A stretch of DNA of 64,000 nucleotides from NCBI GenBank assembly GCA_964494345.1, contig CAZBSI010000001.1:186001-250000 (forward strand), given 5' to 3'. Both the position numbers and the translations under genes were made by a program. The notes below the pieces were generated by a model. The model was given only the letters and a program-made list of their open reading frames with translations. It ran no database searches and was not told where the DNA came from. Origin of the DNA: DTKD01 sp964494345 (GTDB lineage Bacteria; Armatimonadota; UBA5829). Below are positions 16,754 to 26,119 of this stretch, in pieces; within the stretch, counting starts at the first letter, position 1, and each line of letters begins with the position of its first letter.

Positions 16754-18778
16754 TCACATTGATCCTAAAATCTGGTTATACTTACCAGGCCAGAAGTCAT
16801 AAGTGGGAATGCCGAGAACGATGCCTATAATCGTCCACAAGCTCCCTATAGTGATCTCCCCTAGAATCAGTCCCAAAAAGAATGGTATTCCCGCTCTATA
16901 GCTTCGCAGTCCGCCGAATTTCAATAGAATCAGCTTAGCCACGCTTCCTATCAAAATCGGCATCCATAACTGGCTCACTCCCCAGCTCGACGCCATAGCA
17001 TACGCCAGCGGATGCAGCGGAAAACTGAAAAAGCGCAGCCGCAACCAGCCCAGCAGCATCGCAATCCCAAACCCCAGCCCCACGAAAGTAGCAGCCAGCG
17101 GGTTTGTTCCGGGCGGCTGGGAAATAGTGTTGGCGGTCAACCCCCATATATCCTGGCCGAACTTAGAAGCCCACATCTCCATCCGCGCAGTGGCTCCGCC
17201 GTAGTGAAAATAAGCGTGCAAAAGCATCCAGAACCCAATCGGCATCGCCAATAATCCGGCAAGAGCAATCGCGCCGAACATCTGCTTCGCCACCCCGCGA
17301 TTTTGCTCGACCATCTTGAACGATTCCATCATGTGAGGTGATGGGTTGCTGGAAAAGTCACGATAGGTCCAAGAGACAAGCCCTAAAGCCCCAATATCCG
17401 CACGGGTCAGGTTGTCCGACGGAACCACCGTAAGAATCAGTTTGTTTGGCCCCATACTCGACGCATCGTGGGTAGGAAAACCAAGCTCAGCCCTTATTCT
17501 GCTTATCAATATCACCACGATGAAGTATAAAACTAAATATAACGGGATTAAATATAGCGACATCCCCATCGCACGGGCAAAGCAACATAACAATATTAAC
17601 CCCGCAGCCGCACCAAGAATCGCCACGCGATAGCTCACAGGTTCCCGGCTCTCATCCTCTTCTTTTGTGCCTTTAAACGCCGTTCGCCACACCCGCGCCA
17701 GGTAATGCCTGCTCGACCACATGCTTATCACAAAGAAGCCGATATACGCACCATAGGATTGCGATACCTGAAATGGAAAGGACTGGTCGAATCCGCCCCC
17801 ACGGGATATGATGTCTCTGAACCCAAGAATAGTCCATAACACGAGCTGCACTTTATTGAACCAGTAAAACAGCCAGCAGGATATCGAAAGCTCAAGCGGC
17901 ATCAGATACGCAATTCCAATCGCCCAGAAATAATAGGCCACGGAGATATGGCCCATAGCGTTCCAGGGTGGGGTAGTAATCAGCGCCCCGACGTTAAATC
18001 GGGTAATTTTCGGCGCAGGAACCGACGGGTAGAGATAATTTATACCCGCCAGCACCGTTATCGCGCCGGATATCGCAAAGCCGAGCCACATATGCTTATT
18101 GCGAAACAGCGCTCCGGATTCGTGGGTCATCTCCAACGGCAGCGTGACAATCGGAAACGTCAGCCGCTCATTTTCCACCCATTGCTTACGCAGTATGCTG
18201 TTCAGGCACAGTGTGGTGAGAAGCAGTATCGCACAAAAAACACACCACCAGAACGCCGGCACCAGCCACGGAATGAAATTCTCCGGCAAATACAGGCTGG
18301 AATCCCCAGCGTAGAAATTGTGCAACGACACACGATCCCGCACCACCAGCCAGTTCGGCAGGTTTCTCTCAAAAAGCTCGTTCCAGTTGTTCTGAGGAGT
18401 AGCAAAGTAGCTCGCATGCCCCATTATCGACACCAGCACCGCCATAAACTCGTGCGAGCACACACCGGAAGAAACCGACAGCATCACATAGACAGTAATC
18501 ATCTCCACACGGGAGAATGCGTGCCTGGAAAACTTCTTACGAACCGCCAGATTTATTGTGGTCAACAAAAGCAGTGTGAAGACCACATTATAAAAAGGCG
18601 CCGCGTAGGTGGGGTAGGAGTAACGGATAACTTCGAGCTGAACAAGCCAGTAATCATTGACCACAGTAAGCACAAGCGCCAGTAAAATGGCGCGCAAAGT
18701 CACTCGCTCATAGCGCCGCTTCGCCTGCTGGTCAGCGGCGGTCTTGTGTCTGGATATTTCATCAATGCTCGTGTTCAC
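16754..18778 (-). CDS. DUF6785/DUF6784-like multi-pass membrane protein
   Basis: A 674-residue integral membrane protein with roughly a dozen hydrophobic helices, starting after a basic N-terminus of about 27 residues. Conserved-looking features are ENERLTFPIVTLPLEM near 205-220, a soluble loop around 380 rich in charged residues, RIRAELGFPTHDASSMGP near 430 and a C-terminal FPLHPLAYAMASSWG. I recognise this as the DUF6785/DUF6784 type, common in Planctomycetes and Armatimonadota-like genomes; the function is not known. The layout recalls oligopeptide-type transporters, which is only a resemblance. The start is GTG with no obvious ribosome site nearby. It precedes the secreted glycosidase by 16 bases, consistent with uptake or handling of sugars, but this is inference. 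Confidence 0.7.
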   Translation of the reverse strand: MNTSIDEISRHKTAADQQAKRRYERVTLRAILLALVLTVVNDYWLVQLEVIRYSYPTYAAPFYNVVFTLLLLTTINLAVRKKFSRHAFSRVEMITVYVMLSVSSGVCSHEFMAVLVSIMGHASYFATPQNNWNELFERNLPNWLVVRDRVSLHNFYAGDSSLYLPENFIPWLVPAFWWCVFCAILLLTTLCLNSILRKQWVENERLTFPIVTLPLEMTHESGALFRNKHMWLGFAISGAITVLAGINYLYPSVPAPKITRFNVGALITTPPWNAMGHISVAYYFWAIGIAYLMPLELSISCWLFYWFNKVQLVLWTILGFRDIISRGGGFDQSFPFQVSQSYGAYIGFFVISMWSSRHYLARVWRTAFKGTKEEDESREPVSYRVAILGAAAGLILLCCFARAMGMSLYLIPLYLVLYFIVVILISRIRAELGFPTHDASSMGPNKLILTVVPSDNLTRADIGALGLVSWTYRDFSSNPSPHMMESFKMVEQNRGVAKQMFGAIALAGLLAMPIGFWMLLHAYFHYGGATARMEMWASKFGQDIWGLTANTISQPPGTNPLAATFVGLGFGIAMLLGWLRLRFFSFPLHPLAYAMASSWGVSQLWMPILIGSVAKLILLKFGGLRSYRAGIPFFLGLILGEITIGSLWTIIGIVLGIPTYDFWPGKYNQILGSM

Positions 18779-18897
18779 AAAGCATTATTCGACCACACCA
18801 CAACTCCTCCCTTCATTAAATAACCCAGCCAATCAACTCATTATTCTAATTTGTGTTTTTACCAGGCGCCCAGCAGGTATACCTCCTGCGGGAGAGG

Positions 18898-20367
18898 ATG
18901 TTGAATGCTTTGAATGACAGCTCTGCTCCATCACGAATAAAGGGGTTTATCAAACGCCACACCAAGCCGGTGCTGATTGGCGGTGTGGTGGTGATAATCA
19001 TAGTGGGCGCCGCCATCTATTGGCTTCTCGGTCGCGGCAAAGAATCCACTGATGATGCCCAGATCAACGGCCACATCGTTATGGTGACGGCTCGTGTATC
19101 AGGCCACATCCGCTTGATCACAGTCGACGATACCGACCAGGTCAAAGCCGGGCAGCTACTCGCACAACTTGATCGCAGCGATCTGTTGCAGGCATTAAAC
19201 AAAGCAAAGGCAGACCTGGCCAACCAGATTGCTCAAACCGCAGCGGCCAGCGATCAGGTATCGATAGTCCAACATACCGCTCCATCAAGCTTCCTGCAAG
19301 CAGCCGCCGCAACAGAAATCGCTATGCAGGGAGAGATTTCCGCAACCACACAACTGGTGTCAGCGGAGGCTCAGGTGACGTCTGCTCAGGCTGCAGTAAA
19401 AGCGGCGGAGGATGAAGTGAAGAGCGCCCAAACTGACCTTCAAGCCGCCTCCGCACAAGTTAAAGCCGCACAAGCCGAAGTCGCCATTGCACAGGCAGAC
19501 GTAGTAGCAGCGAAATCCAACGCCCAAACGCAATCCAAAGAGGCGGAGCGTTATCGATTTATGTTGCAGCAAGGCGCAGTTTCAAGGCAACAATCTGAGA
19601 ACATGGCCAATATCAGCACAAGCGCACAATCCGCCCTGCGCTCATCCCAAAGCAGGCTGCAAGCCGCACAGGTCGCTGTGGAACAGTCTATTTCTCACAG
19701 AGAAGGCGCGCGGGCGTTGCTGGCAAGGGCTAATAGTCGAGTCACTTCGTCCACTGCTGCCCTGACTCAGGCCCAATCCAGTGTACGTGCCGCAAAGGCA
19801 GCTCTCCAACAAGCCAATTTTAAAACCCAGCAAGCCAAAGCAGCAGAGTTCGGCACGCAGACTGTGCCTCAACAAATCGGAGCAAGCGAATCCCAAAGAA
19901 AGGCTGCTGCCGCCAAAATAGCGCAATCAGAGGCCGCAGTGCGCGCGGCAGAATTGAACCTGTCGTATACATCCATTTATGCGTCCAAAAACGGGGAAAT
20001 TGTCAACCGAAACGTAAATCTCGGCCAATATGTCCAGCCGGGGCAGGCGCTTATGGCGATAGTGCCGCATCGCGATGTCTGGGTCACTGCGAACTACAAA
20101 GAGACCCAGATCGGACACATGAAGCCCGGTCAGCGCGCCGATATCCGGGTGGATACATATTCTGGAAAAGTGTTTCGTGGGCGCGTCAAAGCTGTCGGCG
20201 CGGCGAGCGGCGAGAAGCTGAGCCTGCTGCCGCCTGAAAATGCGACTGGTAACTTCGTCAAGGTGGTGCAGCGCATACCTGTGAGAATTGTCTTCGACCA
20301 GTCTATCCCGAAAGACATCATATTCCGACCGGGCCAAAACGTCGTAGTCACGGTCTACACGAGGTAG
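18898..20367 (+). CDS. emrA: EmrA/HlyD-family periplasmic adaptor
   Basis: A 489-residue membrane-fusion protein for a major-facilitator efflux pump. After a basic cytoplasmic tail comes one transmembrane helix (PVLIGGVVVIIIVGAAIYWLL), then the first half-lipoyl motif STDDAQINGHIVMVTARVSG. A very long Ala/Gln-rich coiled-coil hairpin occupies about residues 100-360, then the returning lipoyl half (YTSIYASKNGEIVNRNVNLGQYV) and the beta-barrel with PGQRADIRVD. The frame is open from a GTG at 18853, but the ATG at 18898 follows GGGAGAGG and is preferred. It ends 3 bases before emrB. The coiled coil is longer than in E. coli EmrA, suggesting a wide periplasm or a tall assembly. Confidence 0.88.
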   Translation: MLNALNDSSAPSRIKGFIKRHTKPVLIGGVVVIIIVGAAIYWLLGRGKESTDDAQINGHIVMVTARVSGHIRLITVDDTDQVKAGQLLAQLDRSDLLQALNKAKADLANQIAQTAAASDQVSIVQHTAPSSFLQAAAATEIAMQGEISATTQLVSAEAQVTSAQAAVKAAEDEVKSAQTDLQAASAQVKAAQAEVAIAQADVVAAKSNAQTQSKEAERYRFMLQQGAVSRQQSENMANISTSAQSALRSSQSRLQAAQVAVEQSISHREGARALLARANSRVTSSTAALTQAQSSVRAAKAALQQANFKTQQAKAAEFGTQTVPQQIGASESQRKAAAAKIAQSEAAVRAAELNLSYTSIYASKNGEIVNRNVNLGQYVQPGQALMAIVPHRDVWVTANYKETQIGHMKPGQRADIRVDTYSGKVFRGRVKAVGAASGEKLSLLPPENATGNFVKVVQRIPVRIVFDQSIPKDIIFRPGQNVVVTVYTR

Positions 20368-20370
20368 CGC

Positions 20371-21954
20371 ATGGAAGCTCCGGTCGAATATTCACAAGAA
20401 GAAGGATGGTGTCCCGTAGGCACTCCAAGTATCGTTGCGCTGGCAGTAATGCTGGCAACGTTTATGGAGGTGCTGGATACTACGGTGGTCAACGTTTCCC
20501 TGCCTCACATCGCCGGCAGCCTCGCCGCCGATGTGGATCAGAGCACCTGGGTTCTGACCTCGTATCTCGTCTCTAACGCAATAGTCTTGCCTGCAACCGG
20601 TTGGCTCAGCTCCGTGTTCGGGCGAAAGCGTTACTATATGGCCTCTGTCGTCATATTTATCGCGTCCTCGTTTTTGTGCGGGCTGGCTCCGTCACTTACC
20701 CTATTGATCGTATTTCGCGTCTTGCAGGGGTTGGGTGGGGGAGCGCTGCAACCTATCTCCCAGGCGGTGCTGCTGGAGTGCTATCCCCGCAGTCAGCGCG
20801 GCATTGGTATGGCAATTTTCGGGATAGGGGTGGTCTTTGCGCCGATAATCGGGCCGACATTAGGCGGGTGGTTGACGGATCAATACTCGTGGCGATGGAT
20901 ATTTTATATAAACGTGCCGATAGGCATTTTGTCTTTGATAATGTCACACATATACGTAGTCGATCCCCCGTATCTACGGCGCGGCGTGGTCAAGATGGAC
21001 TACATTGGCCTTGGTCTATTGGCGCTTAGCATCGGCGCGTTGCAGATCGTTCTGGACACCGGTCAGCGTCACGATTGGCTCCAAACTGCCTGGATCGCTC
21101 AACTGGCAATAGTCGCTATTGCGGGGATCATCGTGTTGATAATTTGGGAGCTGTATACCGAGCATCCGATTCTTAATTTAAGAGTATTTGCCATCTCCAA
21201 TTATGGCGCCGGGGCTTTTCTTATGTTTATGGTCGGGGTTGCTTTATATTCATCAGGTGTACTGCAGCCGTTGTTTGTCCAGACACTACTGGACTACACC
21301 GCACTGCTCAGCGGACTTGTGCTGTCACCGGGTGGACTGGGAACGTTGTTCTTTATGCCGATTGTAGGCAAGATGGTGGACAAGTTCAACCCCAGGTATA
21401 TGATCATGTTCGGTTTTCTTCTCGCTGCAGCAGCGTTGTATAAAATGTCCCAGTATACCCTGGCAGTCAGTTTCTGGCAGGTAGCATATCCGCGAATTTA
21501 TCTCGGGGTAGGGCTATCATTTCTCTTCGTGCCCCTCGCTACTGCTACCTTTGCATTTGTTTCCAGTGAACGCACGGGCGCAGCCACTGGCCTGTTTAAC
21601 CTTCTGCGCAATCTCGGCGGCAGTTTCGGCATTGCTGCTGCGACTACTGTTCTAGCAAAACGCGCACAGTTTCATCAATTCCGATTAGTCGAAAATGTTA
21701 ATCCGCTCAGCCAGGGATATATTCTATGGCATCAAAACACCACTTCCACACTAATTGCCGCCGGCCAACCGCCCGGACAGGCCGACCAACTTGCCACCGC
21801 ATTAGCATATAAAACAGTCCTTACTCAATCAAGTTTACTGTCGTTTGTGGACACATTCTGGTTGACCGCAATATTAATGATCTTACTAATCCCGCTGACG
21901 CTGCTTTTAAGAAAAACCCCCGTCGCTGAGCAGGCGCCAGCAAGTGATGAGTAG
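20371..21954 (+). CDS. emrB: EmrB/QacA-type DHA2 multidrug efflux transporter
   Basis: A 527-residue MFS transporter of the 14-helix DHA2 family. Motif D1 (LDTTVVNVSLPHIAGSL) opens the first helix, followed by the motif-A-like GRKRYY loop, RVLQGLGGGALQP (motif B) and a motif-C-like GIGVVFAPIIGPTLGGWL. It should expel hydrophobic drugs or toxic metabolites by proton antiport together with the EmrA encoded immediately upstream. No TetR or MarR regulator adjoins the pair, and no outer-membrane TolC-like gene is visible. The stop codon lies only 7 bases before the -35 element of the hemL promoter. Confidence 0.92.
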   Translation: MEAPVEYSQEEGWCPVGTPSIVALAVMLATFMEVLDTTVVNVSLPHIAGSLAADVDQSTWVLTSYLVSNAIVLPATGWLSSVFGRKRYYMASVVIFIASSFLCGLAPSLTLLIVFRVLQGLGGGALQPISQAVLLECYPRSQRGIGMAIFGIGVVFAPIIGPTLGGWLTDQYSWRWIFYINVPIGILSLIMSHIYVVDPPYLRRGVVKMDYIGLGLLALSIGALQIVLDTGQRHDWLQTAWIAQLAIVAIAGIIVLIIWELYTEHPILNLRVFAISNYGAGAFLMFMVGVALYSSGVLQPLFVQTLLDYTALLSGLVLSPGGLGTLFFMPIVGKMVDKFNPRYMIMFGFLLAAAALYKMSQYTLAVSFWQVAYPRIYLGVGLSFLFVPLATATFAFVSSERTGAATGLFNLLRNLGGSFGIAAATTVLAKRAQFHQFRLVENVNPLSQGYILWHQNTTSTLIAAGQPPGQADQLATALAYKTVLTQSSLLSFVDTFWLTAILMILLIPLTLLLRKTPVAEQAPASDE

Positions 21955-21963
21955 TTTTCGCCG

Positions 21964-21992
21964 TTGACATCGAAAGCGTGTGCCGTTATACT
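21964..21992 (+). promoter_or_regulatory. Sigma-70-type promoter of hemL
   Basis: TTGACA (21964-21969), a 17-base spacer and TATACT (21987-21992). The predicted transcript starts near 21999, giving a leader of about 10 bases that begins with the GGAGGGG ribosome site. This rules out the in-frame TTG at 21964 as the hemL start. Confidence 0.8.
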
Positions 21993-22008
21993 CTCGCTGG
22001 AGGGGCCA

Positions 22009-23301
22009 ATGCAATTTTCAAGATCAAAAGAGCTATTCGCAAAAGCCTGTGAGCTGATTCCTGGCGGGGTGAACAGCCCTGTACGCGCGTTTAAATCTGT
22101 TGGTGGTGAGCCAGTGTTTATCAAACGTGGCGAGGGCAGCCGGGTCTTCGACGAGGATGGCAACAGTTATATCGACTACGTCTGCTCATGGGGCCCGCTG
22201 ATTTTAGGTCATGGTGATCCTGCAGTGCTCGAAGCTATCTGTAAAACTGCGGCAAACGGCGCCACTTTCGGCGCGTCTACCGCTCTTGAGGTCGAACTCG
22301 CCGAGATGATCGTCGATGCGGTACCTTCGATTGAAATGGTTCGACTGGTCAACAGCGGCACCGAGGCCTTGATGAGCGCGATCCGCCTCGCCCGCGGCTT
22401 TACGGGTAGAAGTAAAGTCATAAAATGCGAAGGTTGTTACCACGGCCACTCCGACGGTTTGCTCGCAAAAGCGGGGTCTGGAGTTGCGACTTTAGGTATC
22501 CCGGACAGCGCCGGCGTTCCGTGCGGCACCACTCAGGATACCATAACCGTGCCCTACAACGACCTTGATGCTATCACAGAGATTATGAGAAGCGTCGGCG
22601 ATGACGTAGCCTGTGTAGTCCTGGAGCCTGTGGCCGGAAATATGGGGGTTGTGGCTCCTAAAGAGGGGTATTTGCCGGGCCTGCGGGAAGTATGTGACCA
22701 GCACGGCGCGCTGCTGTTATTCGATGAGGTCATCACTGGTTTCAGGATGGCGTATGGAGGCGCACAGGAATATTTCGGCGTTCGCCCGGATTTGACCACG
22801 CTTGGAAAGATCATCGGTGGCGGATTGCCTGTTGGGGCTTATGGCGGCAGGCGGGATATTATGCAGTGCGTGGCTCCAGTGGGACCGGTGTACCAGGCAG
22901 GCACACTCTCCGGCAATCCATTGGCCGTCAGCGCAGGCATCGCCACCCTCAATCGCCTCAAATCCCCCGGCTTCTACGAGCAGCTTGACTCCAAAGCAAC
23001 CGCTTTGGCAGATGGATTATTACAAGCCGCCAACGAAGCAGGGGTTAAAGTGCAGGCAAATCGGGTGCGGTCAATGATGACCCTGTTCTTCACCGACGAA
23101 CCCATCACAGACTACGCCTCTGCAAAGACATCCGACACCCGGAAATACGCTCGATATTTCAGAGAGATGCTGCATCGAGGAATATATCTTGCGCCGTCGC
23201 AATTTGAGGCCGCGTTCGTCTCCGCGGCACACACCGAAGAAGACATAGACTTGACGATATCCGCTGCTAAAGAATCAATGAAGGTGATAGTGAGCCTGTA
23301 A
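22009..23301 (+). CDS. hemL: Glutamate-1-semialdehyde 2,1-aminomutase
   Basis: A 430-residue PLP enzyme converting glutamate-1-semialdehyde to 5-aminolevulinate, the committed C5-pathway precursor of tetrapyrroles. Signature segments include IPGGVNSPVRAF near the start, SGTEALMSAIRLAR, CYHGHSDG, LLFDEVITGFR and the Schiff-base lysine in LGKIIGGGLPVGAYGG at about residue 266. The ATG at 22009 follows GGAGGGG and gives the normal length. The gene has its own consensus promoter in the space after emrB, so its linkage to the efflux pair is probably incidental. No other haem-pathway gene is in the window. Confidence 0.97.
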   Translation: MQFSRSKELFAKACELIPGGVNSPVRAFKSVGGEPVFIKRGEGSRVFDEDGNSYIDYVCSWGPLILGHGDPAVLEAICKTAANGATFGASTALEVELAEMIVDAVPSIEMVRLVNSGTEALMSAIRLARGFTGRSKVIKCEGCYHGHSDGLLAKAGSGVATLGIPDSAGVPCGTTQDTITVPYNDLDAITEIMRSVGDDVACVVLEPVAGNMGVVAPKEGYLPGLREVCDQHGALLLFDEVITGFRMAYGGAQEYFGVRPDLTTLGKIIGGGLPVGAYGGRRDIMQCVAPVGPVYQAGTLSGNPLAVSAGIATLNRLKSPGFYEQLDSKATALADGLLQAANEAGVKVQANRVRSMMTLFFTDEPITDYASAKTSDTRKYARYFREMLHRGIYLAPSQFEAAFVSAAHTEEDIDLTISAAKESMKVIVSL

Positions 23302-23336
23302 TTTCAGCGATGGGCGGTGATTTACCAATTGCCGCC

Positions 23337-24050
23337 TTAAAGCTGATATCTGTGAAGCCTTATTCGAAGCAGGTCCTTCAACACTTGCAACCCTGCCCTG
23401 AAAGGGCTGATTTTGGAATCAGCATCGTGACTCCACTTCACAGGTATCTCGGCAATAGAATAGCCCAATTTGCGAGCAAGATACAGAGCCTCGACATCAA
23501 ATCCCCAACCGTCAAGGATGCATTCGTTAAATATCCTTCTCGCCGCATCGCCCCGAAACAATTTGAAACCACACTGGGTGTCGCGTATTCCCGGCACTGC
23601 CAGCATTTGAATTATGAGGTTCAGCGTCTTGCCGCCGAGTTCGCGATATAGAGGCTGGCGGATGAGTAGTTCGGATTTGACCATAGCTCTGGAGCCTATC
23701 GCGATATCTGCGCCAGACTTAAGTGCATCAAACAACTTCGGGAGTTCTTCAATCGGAGCCGAGAGATCGGCATCAGAAAAAGCGACATATTCGCCGCGCG
23801 AGGCCAATATTCCCTGCCTCACCGCATATCCTTTGCCCCGATTAGACTGGTAAGATATCGTTTTGATACAGCCCTCAGTTGGGACAGCCTCTGATGTGTG
23901 GTCGGCGCTTCCGTCATCAACTACAATGATCTCATAAATCCGGCCTTGCGACTCTAAGAACTCTCGAACCCGCTCAACGGTCGCAGCTATTCGATCGCAC
24001 TCGTTATAGGCAGGAATTATAAGACTCAGATACGGCGCTCCGTCAGTCAC
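23337..24050 (-). CDS. Family 2 glycosyltransferase (dolichyl-phosphate sugar synthase-like)
   Basis: A 237-residue GT-A fold enzyme. It starts SLIIPAYNECDRI and has the nucleotide-sugar motif VVDDGSADHT, the metal-binding FSDADLSAP, GSRAM and the acceptor-side RDTQCGFKLFRG and GWGFDVEAL segments. This set is typical of polyprenyl/dolichyl-phosphate glucosyl- or mannosyltransferases (ALG5/DPM1-like) that charge a lipid-linked sugar for cell-envelope glycosylation. There are no C-terminal transmembrane helices. The GTG start follows GGAAGGGAT. It lies 19 bases downstream of ftsY on the same strand and likely shares that transcript. The sugar is not determined by the sequence. Confidence 0.85.
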   Translation of the reverse strand: MTDGAPYLSLIIPAYNECDRIAATVERVREFLESQGRIYEIIVVDDGSADHTSEAVPTEGCIKTISYQSNRGKGYAVRQGILASRGEYVAFSDADLSAPIEELPKLFDALKSGADIAIGSRAMVKSELLIRQPLYRELGGKTLNLIIQMLAVPGIRDTQCGFKLFRGDAARRIFNECILDGWGFDVEALYLARKLGYSIAEIPVKWSHDADSKISPFRAGLQVLKDLLRIRLHRYQL

Positions 24051-24069
24051 CGGCTATCCCTTCCGTCGC

Positions 24070-24942
24070 TCAGTCCTCAAACATCGCTTCCACAAACGCC
24101 CTGGCATCGAAATCCTCGATGTCGTCCAGCGTCTCACCCGTGCAAGCCAGTTTTATCGGCACATTTAGCTCATCTTTGATAGTAACTACGATCCCGCCCT
24201 TCGCAGTACCGTCCAGCTTGGAAAGCGCTATCCCCGAAATGGGCACCGCCGCGCTGAACTCTCTTGCCTGGTTGACTGCGTTCTGTCCGGTAGTAGCGTC
24301 GAGCACCAGAATAGTTTCATCAGGCTGCCGACCAAGCGTTCGTTCGACAATTCTGCCGATCTTGGAAAGTTCCTCCATCAGATTCGTCTTCGTATGCAAC
24401 CTGCCGGCGGTGTCGATTAGTATAACATCGGCCTTACGAGCCATTGCAGCGTTTATGCTGTCGAATACCACCGCCCCAGGATCCGCACCTGGCTGGTGTT
24501 TGATAATCTCCACGCCGCAGCGATTGGCCCATATCTCGAGCTGCTCAATGGCCGCCGCCCGGAAAGTATCTCCCGCTGAAAGCATCACCTTATGGCCAGC
24601 TTTCTTATAGCGATGGGCCACTTTTGCTATAGTTGTGGTCTTTCCCACGCCGTTTACGCCCACAAACAGAAACACCGCCGGACGCTGCTCTGGTTTTGCC
24701 AACCCCGGCTTTCTATCCGTAGCCAGTATTTCTTCCAACAGCCCCTTCAGCTTGGCTTTGATCTGCTCGCTGTCTCCAAGGCGATCCTTGCGCAGCGCAT
24801 CGACGAGTTTGGTGGTGGTGTGTATGCTCAGATCGGCTTGTATGAGCAGTTCTTCCAATTCGTCGAAGAGTTCGTCATCGACGGGTCGACGCCCGGTAAG
24901 CAATTGATCGACTTTGCTGAAAATACCCTTAAGTAGACGCAT
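24070..24942 (-). CDS. ftsY: Signal recognition particle receptor FtsY
   Basis: A 290-residue SRP GTPase lacking the long acidic A domain of E. coli FtsY. The N domain occupies about residues 1-85; the G domain has GVNGVGKTTTIAKVAH (P-loop), DTFRAAAIEQLEIWA, DTAGRLHTK, the specificity motif SKLDGTAKGG and a C-terminal FVEAMFED. It docks ribosome-SRP complexes at the membrane. The reading frame is open from 25005, but a promoter's -10 element lies there, so I use the ATG at 24942 (MRLLKGIFSKVDQLL). Its ribosome site is poor: GGAGG lies 15 bases upstream. The transcript appears to begin with a hairpin. Confidence 0.95.
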   Translation of the reverse strand: MRLLKGIFSKVDQLLTGRRPVDDELFDELEELLIQADLSIHTTTKLVDALRKDRLGDSEQIKAKLKGLLEEILATDRKPGLAKPEQRPAVFLFVGVNGVGKTTTIAKVAHRYKKAGHKVMLSAGDTFRAAAIEQLEIWANRCGVEIIKHQPGADPGAVVFDSINAAMARKADVILIDTAGRLHTKTNLMEELSKIGRIVERTLGRQPDETILVLDATTGQNAVNQAREFSAAVPISGIALSKLDGTAKGGIVVTIKDELNVPIKLACTGETLDDIEDFDARAFVEAMFED

Positions 24943-24975
24943 TTGGTGGTGATAAGGCCTCCGTAAACAAGACAA

Positions 24976-24997
24976 GAAGCGGTTGTCGCACCGCTTC
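24976..24997 (-). other. 5'-terminal stem-loop of the ftsY transcript
   Basis: A perfect 8-base-pair inverted repeat, GAAGCGGT with ACCGCTTC around a 6-base loop. On the minus strand it begins within one or two bases of the predicted transcription start and is followed by TTGTCTTGTTT. It could protect the 5' end from RNases or act as a weak attenuator. Confidence 0.55.
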
Positions 24998-25004
24998 CAA
25001 TTCA

Positions 25005-25033
25005 AGTATAGTGTTCATGCCGCCTAATATCAA
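25005..25033 (-). promoter_or_regulatory. Sigma-70-type promoter of ftsY
   Basis: Read on the minus strand: TTGATA (25033-25028), a 17-base spacer and TATACT (25010-25005). The predicted start is near 24998. Confidence 0.7.
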
Positions 25034-25235
25034 GTGGCCAATCGAGCGCTGTCCGTCAACGACTCGCCCTGCGCTAATCCTTTTGAACTAGAGAAGGTAA
25101 TCCTGTAGAGTTAGCCAAAATAGAACCTAAGCGTCATTGTGAGGTTGATATGGCGGTCGTAGAATGACAGTAGGTGGTGGAGTGCCTGAATGCTAATATA
25201 TAGTTGAGGTCGTTATTCCAGGGAACCTTATCCAA

Positions 25236-26006
25236 ATGAGAAGACGGGGATTTACGCTGGTCGAATTGCTGGTGGTGATCGCCATCATAGCCATATTGGC
25301 GGCTATGATTATGCCCGTGCTCATAGAGGCAAAGGATGCCGCTAAGATGCGCAGGTGCGTGAGTAACCTCAAGCAGCTTGGCAACGCGATAATGGCATAT
25401 ATGGACGATAACAATGGCTTCGGCTTGCCGCTGGACCATTCGACGGATCGTCAGTCTTATGATAACACGTGGGTTCTATTCGTGCGCCCGCTGCGCAACT
25501 ACGTCGGCCAGCCGCTTATATATCCCCGGCCCACCGATATCACCGGCTACCAGCCGCCTAACAGGATATGGGTCTGCAGCGGAGATGTTGTCCGCGGCAG
25601 CGTCCAGGACGACAACAATAAGCCCTGCTGGTGGCACTGGGGATCAAGTTATATGTACCCCGGCCCAACGGCGTACATCAGCGAATCGCCTTCTAACCCA
25701 GGCGCTACTATCACAAAAGACCCGGCCTGCCGCCCGTTAAAACCGCTCACCTGGCGCTCCCCTCGGCAGGATATGCTGTTGTGCGACTACTGGTTCGACT
25801 TCCACAGCGGATATAAAGTCCAAAAAAACGTCCGCCAACCCGAAATAAGATGGCTGAACAGGCCCAGCACCGATATAAAACGCATAAACGTGCTCTTTTT
25901 GGATATGCACGCTGCCGCCGTTACCCCTGAACAACGCGACACCCTCATAGATAATGTCCAGCTCCCAATAGCTCTCGGTGGCGACAATCCCTACGCAAAA
26001 CCCTAA
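25236..26006 (+). CDS. Prepilin-like protein with type II secretion/pilin N-terminal motif
   Basis: A 256-residue protein. The N-terminus RRGFTLVELLVVIAIIAIL is a canonical type IV prepilin motif: cleavage after G5 and methylation of the exposed F, with E at mature position 5. It continues MIMPVLIEAKDAAKMRRCVSNLKQLG, typical of the abundant H-X9-DG-type prepilin-like proteins of Planctomycetes and Armatimonadota. The C-terminus has VLFLDMHAAAVT, close to the DGH motif of that family but with Met replacing Gly. It is probably exported and assembled or anchored as a pseudopilin; the role is unknown. No clear ribosome site is seen and no other pilus gene is nearby. Confidence 0.85.
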   Translation: MRRRGFTLVELLVVIAIIAILAAMIMPVLIEAKDAAKMRRCVSNLKQLGNAIMAYMDDNNGFGLPLDHSTDRQSYDNTWVLFVRPLRNYVGQPLIYPRPTDITGYQPPNRIWVCSGDVVRGSVQDDNNKPCWWHWGSSYMYPGPTAYISESPSNPGATITKDPACRPLKPLTWRSPRQDMLLCDYWFDFHSGYKVQKNVRQPEIRWLNRPSTDIKRINVLFLDMHAAAVTPEQRDTLIDNVQLPIALGGDNPYAKP

Positions 26007-26119
26007 AAAACCTCTGTTTCTCGCCAATTTCATATTATTGCTACATATTTCCACTCACAGACTAGCTAAAAATGAGCTAAAACAGGAATACTAATCATGG
26101 CGAATCAGAGGACGTCGTG

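Noticed and set aside
17948..18685. 245-codon plus-strand frame inside the DUF6785-like gene
   Set aside because: Basic, low-information translation typical of the complement of a membrane-protein gene.
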